From an uncultured Saprospiraceae bacterium (GTDB lineage Bacteria > Bacteroidota > Bacteroidia > Chitinophagales > Saprospiraceae), in NCBI GenBank assembly GCA_905480605.1, contig CAJQRD010000036.1, forward strand, positions 1 through 41,809: 41,809 nt of DNA. The letters run 5' to 3'. Position 1 is the stretch's first letter, and the number at the start of each line of letters is the position of its first letter. Below, in pieces: positions 16,742 through 23,146 of this stretch. The notes beneath the pieces were generated by a model, which was not told the origin of the DNA, did not search any database, and saw only the letters and a list, made by a program, of their open reading frames with translations. Both the position numbers and the translations under genes were made by a program.

Positions 16742-17806
16742 ATGAGAATAAACGCACATTCACATCTGTTGCCTTATCCAGAACAGATTCCTCAATTCAT
16801 GAAGGACAAAGAAATTTTCTGGATTGATGATTCCCGAAAGTTTATGTATTCAAAAAATTGGAAACGGCCAGTTACTGATCCCAGTTTCTTTTTGAATGAG
16901 AAAATGGAATGGATGGAACGCAATAATATTGATCATGCTGTTGTTCTCAACCTTTCTCAACTCTATGGCAATGGTTTGCGCCAAGAAGAAATGAAGCAAG
17001 TGCTAAGGTTTCAGAATGATTTCAATGCAGAAGTACAACACAATCATCCAGATAAATTTACAACGGGATTTGTTGTGCACGCAGGGTTTGTAAAAAGTGC
17101 ATTGTGGGAAATGGAAAGATGTGTTGAGAAATTGGGGTTACGTGTTTTATGTTTGCCTACACATTATATGGATTCAGTTGGAACTTGGAGAACAATTTTT
17201 GATGAAGAAACTGAACCCATTTTTGAATTGGCGAATAAGTATAAACTGGCTGTAGAAATTCATCCATACGATGGAGAGAAGTTTATAAAATTAGAAAACA
17301 CGGCTTGGCGTTTCCATTTGGTTTGGATGTTAGCTCAATGTGCAGATTCATATCATTTTTTTACATTAAATGCATACCAAGAAAAATATCAAGACATGAG
17401 AGTTTGTTTTGCTCATGGTGGTCAATTGGCACAAATTAGTTTGGGCCGGAGAATCCAAGGGTTTGATGGTCGTCCAGATCTATTTAAAGGCAAATCACAT
17501 CCTAGAAAAGCAATTGGACATTCAAACATATTTTTTGATACACTTGTTCATGACACTGACTCCTTAGAATTGATGGTAAGAAGGAACGGTACCGATCAAA
17601 TAGTTATGGGTTTAGATGATCCTTACCCACTAGGTGAAATGGAAAGTGAATCACAGTCTTCTTATCCAGGAAAATTACTGGACTTGGCAATGGAACGCGA
17701 TATTATTAATAAGGATCAGTACCAAGATATTTGGGAAACAAATGTGATGCGTTGGTTAGGAGATGAACAATCAGCAAAAATTAAGAAAGCGGTAAATGGG
17801 AAATAA
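16742..17806 (+). CDS. Amidohydrolase-2 family decarboxylase, probable ACMSD
   Basis: 354 residues of the TIM-barrel amidohydrolase-2 family, to which 2-amino-3-carboxymuconate-6-semialdehyde decarboxylase (ACMSD, NbaD) belongs. Metal and catalytic residues line up: HSH at 6-8, EIHPYD (His174), FAHGG (His225) and GLDDPYPLGEME (Asp292/293). ACMSD removes CO2 from the product of 3-hydroxyanthranilate ring opening. The gene is somewhat longer than classical ACMSDs (~330-340) and is assigned mainly by motif order and by its place between the semialdehyde dehydrogenase and kynureninase. It overlaps kynureninase by 11 bases. A 13-bp piece of its 5' end is repeated 340 bases upstream. Confidence 0.85.
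   Translation: MRINAHSHLLPYPEQIPQFMKDKEIFWIDDSRKFMYSKNWKRPVTDPSFFLNEKMEWMERNNIDHAVVLNLSQLYGNGLRQEEMKQVLRFQNDFNAEVQHNHPDKFTTGFVVHAGFVKSALWEMERCVEKLGLRVLCLPTHYMDSVGTWRTIFDEETEPIFELANKYKLAVEIHPYDGEKFIKLENTAWRFHLVWMLAQCADSYHFFTLNAYQEKYQDMRVCFAHGGQLAQISLGRRIQGFDGRPDLFKGKSHPRKAIGHSNIFFDTLVHDTDSLELMVRRNGTDQIVMGLDDPYPLGEMESESQSSYPGKLLDLAMERDIINKDQYQDIWETNVMRWLGDEQSAKIKKAVNGK
16747..16759 (+). repeat. 13-bp direct repeat, right copy
   Basis: Second copy of AATAAACGCACAT, inside codons 2-6 of the ACMSD-like gene. Together with 16408-16420 it brackets a 326-base segment holding the dispersed repeat. Confidence 0.55.
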
Positions 17807-19076
17807 ATACAATTTTGAGAATACAGTTGATTTTGCTAAACGGCAAGATTCACAAGATGAATTGAAGGAATTTAGGAATAGATTTCATCATCCAATTGAT
17901 GATAAGGGCCACCAGCATATATACTTATGTGGAAATTCACTTGGCTTGCAACCTAAGTCCACTGAATCCAAGATTCAACAAGAACTTTTAGATTGGAAAA
18001 AGTATGGAGTTGAAGGACATTTTAATGCTAAGAACCCTTGGATGCCTTATCACGAGTTCTTGACGGAAGCTATGGCAGAAGTGGTAGGTGCTAAAAAGGA
18101 TGAAGTAGTCGTGATGAATACACTGACAGTCAATTTGCATTTGATGTTGGTTTCATTTTATAAGCCGACCAAAACGAGATATAAAATATTGATTGAGTCG
18201 GATGCTTTTCCATCTGATAAATACGCGGTACAATCGCAAATCAAATGGCATGGTTACGATGAGAAAGATGCATTGATTGAGTTAAAGCCAAGAGAAGGTG
18301 AAGTTTGCTTGAGGCATGAAGATATTGTAGAGTATGTGCTTGAACATGGGGATGAGATTGCTATGATAATGTTGGGCAATACGAATTATTATACAGGACA
18401 GTTTTTTGATATGAAATCCATTACAGAAGTGGGGCATCAAAAAGGTTGTGTTGTTGGATTTGATTGTGCACATGGCGCAGGGAATGTAGAATTGAATTTA
18501 CATGATTGCGGAGCAGACTTTGCAGTATGGTGCAGTTATAAATATTTAAATTCTGGACCTGGAAGTTTGGGAGGTTGCTTCGTGCACGAACGCCATATAA
18601 AAGATAGGAATATTCCAAAATTAGCAGGATGGTGGGGACACAATAAAGATACCAGGTTTGGTATGCGCGATGGCTTCGATCCTATCCCTACTGTTGAGTC
18701 TTGGCAGTTGAGTAATCCACCAATATTATCAATGGCAGCTGTGTGGGCATCTCTGGAAATTTTCCAGGAGGCCGGAATGTCAAACCTAAGAAAGAAGGCC
18801 AAACGAATGACAAGTTACTTAGAGTTTCTTGTAAATGATTTGGGTAACGAGTCTATTTGTATTATAACTCCAGACAATGAAAACGAAAGAGGAAGTCAAT
18901 TGTCTATTCAGGTAAAGAATGCAGATCGAAAGTTGTATGATAAAATCACAGCGGATGGCGTTATTGCTGATTGGCGTGAGCCAGATGTAATACGGATTGC
19001 TCCAACGGCATTGTATAATAATTACGAAGATTGTTGGAGGTTCGTTGAGTGTTTGAGAAAGGGTTTAGATGGGTGA
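17796..19076 (+). CDS. kynU: Kynureninase
   Basis: PLP-dependent cytosolic enzyme that cleaves 3-hydroxykynurenine (or kynurenine) to 3-hydroxyanthranilate (or anthranilate) plus alanine. It has 426 residues, the normal length. The N-terminal YLCGNSLGLQPKST motif, the PLP-pocket region GFDCAHGAGNVELNLHDCGADFAVW and the Schiff-base lysine in SYKYLNSGPG (Lys249) are all present, with GWWGH soon after. It starts with an ATG 11 bases inside the preceding gene, so the two are translationally coupled. KMO lies 684 bases downstream, separated by a four-helix-bundle gene and repeats that look inserted. Confidence 0.97.
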   Translation: MGNKYNFENTVDFAKRQDSQDELKEFRNRFHHPIDDKGHQHIYLCGNSLGLQPKSTESKIQQELLDWKKYGVEGHFNAKNPWMPYHEFLTEAMAEVVGAKKDEVVVMNTLTVNLHLMLVSFYKPTKTRYKILIESDAFPSDKYAVQSQIKWHGYDEKDALIELKPREGEVCLRHEDIVEYVLEHGDEIAMIMLGNTNYYTGQFFDMKSITEVGHQKGCVVGFDCAHGAGNVELNLHDCGADFAVWCSYKYLNSGPGSLGGCFVHERHIKDRNIPKLAGWWGHNKDTRFGMRDGFDPIPTVESWQLSNPPILSMAAVWASLEIFQEAGMSNLRKKAKRMTSYLEFLVNDLGNESICIITPDNENERGSQLSIQVKNADRKLYDKITADGVIADWREPDVIRIAPTALYNNYEDCWRFVECLRKGLDG

Positions 19077-19138
19077 AAGTAGATAGGCAGGTGACAGGAG
19101 CGAGATAAGAGGAGCCAGCTAGAAGTGATTGATTGTGG

Positions 19139-19158
19139 TTAACGGTTTACGGATAACG
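19139..19158 (-). repeat. Inverted piece of the CCGTAAA-type repeat, upstream of the four-helix-bundle gene
   Basis: GGTTTACGG within 19144-19152 is the reverse complement of the unit of the 19650-19760 array; surrounding bases (TTAACGG, GGATAACG) look like degenerate units. A purine-rich stretch (GACAGGAGCGAGATAAGAGGAG, 19092-19113) precedes it. The four-helix-bundle gene thus has TTTACGG-type sequence on both sides, in opposite orientation. Confidence 0.4.
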
Positions 19159-19258
19159 ATTGTTTGGTATTTTTTAAGCGTTCAGTTTTTTTTGAAATAT
19201 AATTTCGACCTATTGTTTACTTTTTAGTGAAAAAATCATTTAAAGTAAAGATGAGTAT

Positions 19259-19621
19259 ATGTCTAAGTTTAAAGAATTAAGAATTTGGCAAGAAAGTATG
19301 ATTTTAGCAGAAATGGTTTATCGTATTATAAAGAATTCAAATTTTAATAATGATTATCGAATGATGGATCAATTACATGGATCTTCTATATGTGTTCCAT
19401 CTAATATCGCAGAGGGCGAAGAGTGTGGTTATATGAAAAATCAAATAAAATATCTGAACATAGCAAAGGGTAGTGCGGCAGAATTAGTCACACAATTAAT
19501 ATTGTCCCAAAGAGTCGGTTATATTAAGGAAAGTGAACTCATTTTACTTGAAAATAAAGCACATAAAATTATTGCTTCAATTAAGAGGTATATTCATGTA
19601 AAAAAGAGACAAGTGGGTTGA
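19259..19621 (+). CDS. Four-helix-bundle protein (S23/Avd-like, 23S rRNA intervening-sequence family)
   Basis: 120 residues with the family hallmarks: FKELRIWQESMILAEMVYRI at the start, the central SICVPSNIAEG loop, then KYLNIAKGSAAELVTQL and a basic C-terminus (KRYIHVKKRQVG). Relatives form positively charged pentameric four-helix barrels. Some are encoded in 23S rRNA intervening sequences and one (Avd) is the accessory protein of diversity-generating retroelements. No rRNA or reverse transcriptase is nearby. The gene sits between kynU and kmo with repeats on both sides, so it is probably a recent insertion into the operon (inference). Function unknown; nucleic acid binding is likely. Confidence 0.88.
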   Translation: MSKFKELRIWQESMILAEMVYRIIKNSNFNNDYRMMDQLHGSSICVPSNIAEGEECGYMKNQIKYLNIAKGSAAELVTQLILSQRVGYIKESELILLENKAHKIIASIKRYIHVKKRQVG

Positions 19622-19649
19622 ACCTATACAAGCTGTTTTTTATTTATAA

Positions 19650-19760
19650 CCGTAAACCGTAAACCGTAAACCGTAAACCGTAAACCGTAAACCGTAAAAC
19701 AGCAAACCGTAAACCGTAAACCGTAAAACCGTAAAACCGTATAACCGTAAAACCGTAGAA
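19650..19760 (+). repeat. CCGTAAA tandem array abutting the kmo start codon
   Basis: Seven perfect CCGTAAA units (19650-19698), a short interruption (ACAGCAAA), two more 7-base units, then mostly 8-base variants (CCGTAAAA, CCGTATAA, CCGTAGAA) up to base 19760; kmo begins at 19761. About 14 units in all. The array fills the whole leader and ribosome-binding region of kmo. Open frames through it on the other strand are repeat artefacts. Confidence 0.93.
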
Positions 19761-21122
19761 ATGAAAACAATAATAGTAGGCGCAGGACTTTGTGGATCAT
19801 TGCTCGCTGTAAGATTGGCGCAGAGAGGACATAATGTAGTGATGTATGAGAAAAGGGATGATATGCGCAAAGCAAGTAATGATTCAGGAAGATCAATTAA
19901 TTTGGCGTTATCTGCGCGTGGGTTGATGGCACTTGAGCGTGTTGGATTAAAGAAGACAATTGTGGAAGATTGCATTCCAATGAAAGGTCGTTTGATTCAC
20001 CCATTAGGAGGAGATACTTTCTTGTCACCATATAGTGGCAGAGATGAAGATTATATAAACTCAGTTTCTCGTTCAGGGTTGAACATCTTATTGTTGAATG
20101 AGGCTGAAAAGTTAAGTAACGTTGAAATTAAATTTGACTATAATGTTACAGATGTTGACTTATCGAAAGCCCATATTAAAGGAATTGACATGGGTGGAAA
20201 TGAATTTACCGATGATGCAGATTTGGTAATTGGCACAGATGGGGCAGGATCAGTTGTTCGAAGATCAATGATGTCTCAAACCACTAAATTATTGTTTAAT
20301 TATTCGCAAGATTTTTTGCGTCATGGTTATAAGGAGTTGAGTATTTTGCCTGCTGATGGTGGAGCATTCAAAATTGAAAAAAATGTATTGCATATTTGGC
20401 CAAGAGGGCATTTTATGATAATAGCATTACCAAATCTGGATGGCAGTTTCACTTTGACAATGTTTCATCCCTATGAAGGCGAAACAGGATTCAATACTTT
20501 GGATACGAAAGATAAGGTCAAGGCAATGTTTGAAAAATACTACAGTGATTTGCTGCCTTTTATTCCTCACTATCTTGATGAATATTTTGAAAATGCAGTG
20601 GGTACATTAGGAACAATAAAAGCGTATCCTTGGCAAGCTTATGGAAAGACATTAATTATGGGAGATGCGGCGCATGCTATCGTACCATTTTATGGTCAAG
20701 GAATGAATGCATCATTCGAAGATGTAAGAGTATTTGATGATATGCTGGATCTTTACGGTGATGACTATGAAAAAGTATTATTTAATTTTCAAGAATCCAG
20801 AAAGGAGAATGCAGATGCCATTGCTGATTTGGCAATTGACAATTTTTATGAAATGAGAGATCATGTAGACGATAAAGCATTTATGTTGAAGCGTAAATTG
20901 GAAATGCAACTTGAACAAAATTACAGTGATTACTATTCTAAATATTCATTGGTCACTTTTCGTCCTGAATTGGATTATAACACTGCTATGCTTTTAGGTC
21001 GGCAACAAGATAAGTTGTTGCTGGGTATAGTAGAAAAAGAAAGCAGTGATTGGAACCTAGCTGATGTTATGTCTCAAATTAAAAACCTTCATACAAATTT
21101 TAACAATGAGTCTAGAAAGTAA
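19761..21122 (+). CDS. kmo: Kynurenine 3-monooxygenase
   Basis: FAD-dependent aromatic hydroxylase that converts L-kynurenine to 3-hydroxykynurenine with NADPH and O2. It has 453 residues. The N-terminal dinucleotide fold IIVGAGLCGSLLAVRLAQRGH (GxGxxG at 7-12) is followed by SGRSINLALSARGLMALERVGL, a signature of KMO, and the second FAD motif MGDAAHAIVPFYGQGMNASFEDV lies near residue 300. The ATG directly follows a tandem-repeat array, so its translation initiation region is made of repeats, unlike any other gene here. Its last 17 bases overlap the deaminase gene. Confidence 0.96.
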   Translation: MKTIIVGAGLCGSLLAVRLAQRGHNVVMYEKRDDMRKASNDSGRSINLALSARGLMALERVGLKKTIVEDCIPMKGRLIHPLGGDTFLSPYSGRDEDYINSVSRSGLNILLLNEAEKLSNVEIKFDYNVTDVDLSKAHIKGIDMGGNEFTDDADLVIGTDGAGSVVRRSMMSQTTKLLFNYSQDFLRHGYKELSILPADGGAFKIEKNVLHIWPRGHFMIIALPNLDGSFTLTMFHPYEGETGFNTLDTKDKVKAMFEKYYSDLLPFIPHYLDEYFENAVGTLGTIKAYPWQAYGKTLIMGDAAHAIVPFYGQGMNASFEDVRVFDDMLDLYGDDYEKVLFNFQESRKENADAIADLAIDNFYEMRDHVDDKAFMLKRKLEMQLEQNYSDYYSKYSLVTFRPELDYNTAMLLGRQQDKLLLGIVEKESSDWNLADVMSQIKNLHTNFNNESRK

Positions 21123-21522
21123 AGTACTAAAAGATCGTGCTCAGCCATTGGGAATGTATCCTCACGTTAAGCGCGTAGGTGATTTTATTTATGTGTCAGG
21201 AACTAGCAGCAGAAGGAGTGATAATACTCACGTGGGAGCAGAACTTCAAGATGATGGCAACTATAAACTTGACATAGAAAAACAAACCGCTGCTGTAATA
21301 GATAACATTCAAGTGCTTTTAAAAAGTATCGGAGCTGACCTTAGTGACTTAATAGATATGGGTGTTTACCTTGTGGATATGAAAGACTTCAAAGGTTATA
21401 ATAAAGCATATGCAAAATATTTTGATCATACTGGTCCAACACGTACTACAGTCGCTGTTTCAGAATTACCTCATCCTAATTTATTGATTGAGATTAAGGC
21501 GATTGCTTACAAGCCGGTTTAA
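21106..21522 (+). CDS. RidA/YjgF-family protein, probable 2-aminomuconate deaminase
   Basis: 138 residues from the ATG at 21106, which overlaps kmo by 17 bases. An in-frame ATG at 21064 would add an unrelated-looking leader. The sequence PLGMYPHVKRVGDFIYVSGTSSRRSDNT at the start and GPTRTTVAVSELPHPNLLIEIKAIAYKP at the end are RidA-fold motifs with the conserved Arg and terminal Glu. The PHVKR...SGTSSRRPDN-type start is typical of 2-aminomuconate deaminases (NbaF/AmnD), which release ammonia from 2-aminomuconate to give 4-oxalocrotonate. Context fully agrees: the dehydrogenase upstream makes its substrate and the decarboxylase at 12260 uses its product. Confidence 0.88.
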   Translation: MSLESKVLKDRAQPLGMYPHVKRVGDFIYVSGTSSRRSDNTHVGAELQDDGNYKLDIEKQTAAVIDNIQVLLKSIGADLSDLIDMGVYLVDMKDFKGYNKAYAKYFDHTGPTRTTVAVSELPHPNLLIEIKAIAYKPV

Positions 21523-21544
21523 TTCACTCTATATTGTTGTTACA

Positions 21545-21571
21545 TTATCATTGATAAATTCACAATGATAA
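21545..21571. promoter_or_regulatory. Inverted repeat between the deaminase and methyltransferase genes
   Basis: TTATCATTG and CAATGATAA form a perfect 9-bp stem around a 9-base loop, 23 bases after the deaminase stop and 22 bases before the methyltransferase start. There is no T-run, so it may be an operator or mRNA stem rather than a classical terminator. Confidence 0.45.
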
Positions 21572-21593
21572 AAGAATATCAAGGACAAAAAAT

Positions 21594-22541
21594 ATGCGTA
21601 TAAACAAATATATATACTCCTTTAGATATGACAATACAGAAAGTGCGTTATGTAAGCTTGAATCGAAATGTATTTTCAATAAGGAGGAAAAGAATAAACT
21701 GCTTTTTTCGGATAAAAAAACAGATCCCTCAAACAGTGCTTTCATTAAAAGCAGGCTTGATGTTATTTCATTTGCTAAGGATTATTCCACGCTAATAAAT
21801 GAAATCAAAAAAGAAAGTATACGCATTGAAGGTTTCAAGGTTGAATATTTAGTTTTTGATGGTGATACAACTGGATATGCTGAGCGGCTTGAAAAGTTAA
21901 AGGATATAGGCTTCAGCATTGAAGGCATTCCTGATTATTATAACCCAACAAAAATTTATGCTTTATGCTGTTACGAGGGTACTTGGTGTTTTGGTGTTTT
22001 GATAAAAAATAATTTTGCTTGGTTTAATCACAAACAAAAACCAAGCTCATACAGTAACTCAATAAGTATAAATATAGCCAAAGCTCTTGTAAATATCGCA
22101 GCAACTACAAACAATGATGTAAAGTTATTAGATGCATGTTGTGGAGTTGGTACAATTATGCTAGAAGCCTGTTTTGCAGGAAAAAAAATTGAAGGCTGTG
22201 ATATTAACAAGAAGATTTGTAATAATGCACGAAAAAATCTCTCTCATTTCAACTATATTGCAAACGTATATCACTCCGATATAAAAGACATTAGTAAACG
22301 GTATGACGCTGCGATTATTGACCTGCCATACAACTTGTATAGCAATGCAACTGATAATGATATCATACATGTTATTGAGTCAACAGCAAAAATTACAGAT
22401 CGACTGGTTATTGTATCTATTGCAGATATTACAAACTTAATCCTCAACACTGGATTCAAAATATCGGATTATTGCAGTGTGTATAAAAGAGGAAAGAAAA
22501 GTTTTGCTAGAAAAATATGGGTTTGTGAAATGATAAGATAG
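21594..22541 (+). CDS. SAM-dependent RNA methyltransferase-like protein (TRM11/TrmG10 type)
   Basis: 315 residues. The C-terminal half (about 175-310) is a Rossmann methyltransferase: SAM motif LLDACCGVGTIMLEACFAGKKIEGCDIN, then YDAAIIDLPYNLYSN, a D-x-PY catalytic motif as in N2-guanine tRNA methyltransferases. The N-terminal half (YIYSFRYDNTESALCKLE ... FEGFKVEYLVFDGD-like) is consistent with a small RNA-binding part in the place of THUMP. The most similar architecture I know of is the TRM11/UPF0020 group found in archaea and some bacteria. Substrate unknown. It follows the deaminase by 71 bases, but a role in tryptophan breakdown is not suggested. Confidence 0.72.
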   Translation: MRINKYIYSFRYDNTESALCKLESKCIFNKEEKNKLLFSDKKTDPSNSAFIKSRLDVISFAKDYSTLINEIKKESIRIEGFKVEYLVFDGDTTGYAERLEKLKDIGFSIEGIPDYYNPTKIYALCCYEGTWCFGVLIKNNFAWFNHKQKPSSYSNSISINIAKALVNIAATTNNDVKLLDACCGVGTIMLEACFAGKKIEGCDINKKICNNARKNLSHFNYIANVYHSDIKDISKRYDAAIIDLPYNLYSNATDNDIIHVIESTAKITDRLVIVSIADITNLILNTGFKISDYCSVYKRGKKSFARKIWVCEMIR

Positions 22542-22607
22542 ATAGGAAAAGCTTCATTCAATGGATAAGCGTTCAATTCGATCAAGCAATTTGGGTTTTT
22601 AGTATTA

Positions 22608-22629
22608 TCAGTCTAAATATTTAGACTGA
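22608..22629. promoter_or_regulatory. Perfect 22-bp palindrome
   Basis: TCAGTCTAAAT followed directly by its reverse complement. It lies 67 bases after the methyltransferase stop. Without a loop or T-run it is more likely a protein-binding site or cruciform than a terminator; no target gene is obvious. Confidence 0.5.
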
Positions 22630-22715
22630 ATAGCGCATTTAATTTGCACTTAAAAACATAAGATGAGTTACTATATTTTATGAATGAGCTTGAATTGACC
22701 TTCTGAATTTTAGGT

Positions 22716-22874
22716 ATGAATGAATGATCTCGAAAAAGTGAAGTACGACAGTGCTTCAAATGAATGAACCACGAAAGTGGTTGTTGAGCTGAAAGCTAGC
22801 CACCCATCCGCTATCACGTTTCATACACTTTGAGTTTTACCGAACTCGACTGCAAGCGCAGATCGTTCATTCAT
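22716..22874 (+). ncRNA. Candidate structured RNA or leader element upstream of saccharopine dehydrogenase
   Basis: A 14-bp closing stem pairs ATGAATGAATGATC (22716-22729) with GATCGTTCATTCAT (22861-22874), with one G-U. Inside are a 7-bp hairpin with GACA loop (22740-22757), a 6-bp hairpin AACCAC-GAAA-GTGGTT (22767-22782), AGCT-GAA-AGCT (22787-22797), GAGTT/AACTC (22832-22847) and CTGC-AAGC-GCAG (22850-22861). A competing 10-bp pairing joins 22760-22769 with 22865-22874. No open frame fits. The RNA is inferred from hand-folding only; strand is given by the downstream gene. Confidence 0.4.
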
Positions 22875-22875
22875 G

Positions 22876-22986
22876 CTTGTTTAGGTTTTTAAATCTTTGG
22901 AACCGTTAAGAAATACAGATAGCCTTGATTTTTTTGTTTAGTTTTTGTATCAAGACAAAAATGAAAGCCCTGCCGGCTAGACAAAG
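22876..22986 (+). repeat. 111-bp dispersed repeat, copy 2
   Basis: Gapless match to 16547-16657 (about 98 of 111 bases by hand count), in the same orientation and again upstream of a plus-strand amino-acid catabolic gene. It starts two bases after the closing stem of the candidate structured RNA. The remaining DNA to the saccharopine dehydrogenase start (22987-23146) is AT-rich without recognisable features. Confidence 0.85.
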
Positions 22987-23146
22987 TATAAATAAATGAT
23001 TTACAAGAGTTTATAATTACAATTTTGATAAAATAGTGCATTCTAAATGCGCTCGTATGTTTGAGAATATAAAGAAACGATATATTTATTCGATATTACG
23101 AACTCGCCTAACTACATTTGGTCCAAATTAACATAAGATATTATAA

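Noticed and set aside
19259-19621. 23S rRNA intervening sequence
   Set aside because: The protein family fits, but no rRNA sequence flanks it; the flanks are kynU and kmo.
19650-19760. CRISPR-like or telomere-like array
   Set aside because: Units of 7-8 bases without spacers, in the middle of a chromosomal operon; the likeness to telomere repeats is only superficial.
19624-19975. Minus-strand open frames with repeated YGLRFTV-type peptides
   Set aside because: They are translations of the 7-base tandem array (21 bases give 7 residues) and overlap kmo; no start signal or family match.
21064-21105. Longer start for the aminomuconate deaminase gene
   Set aside because: The extra 14 residues are frame-shifted kmo sequence; ATG 21106 gives the standard family start.
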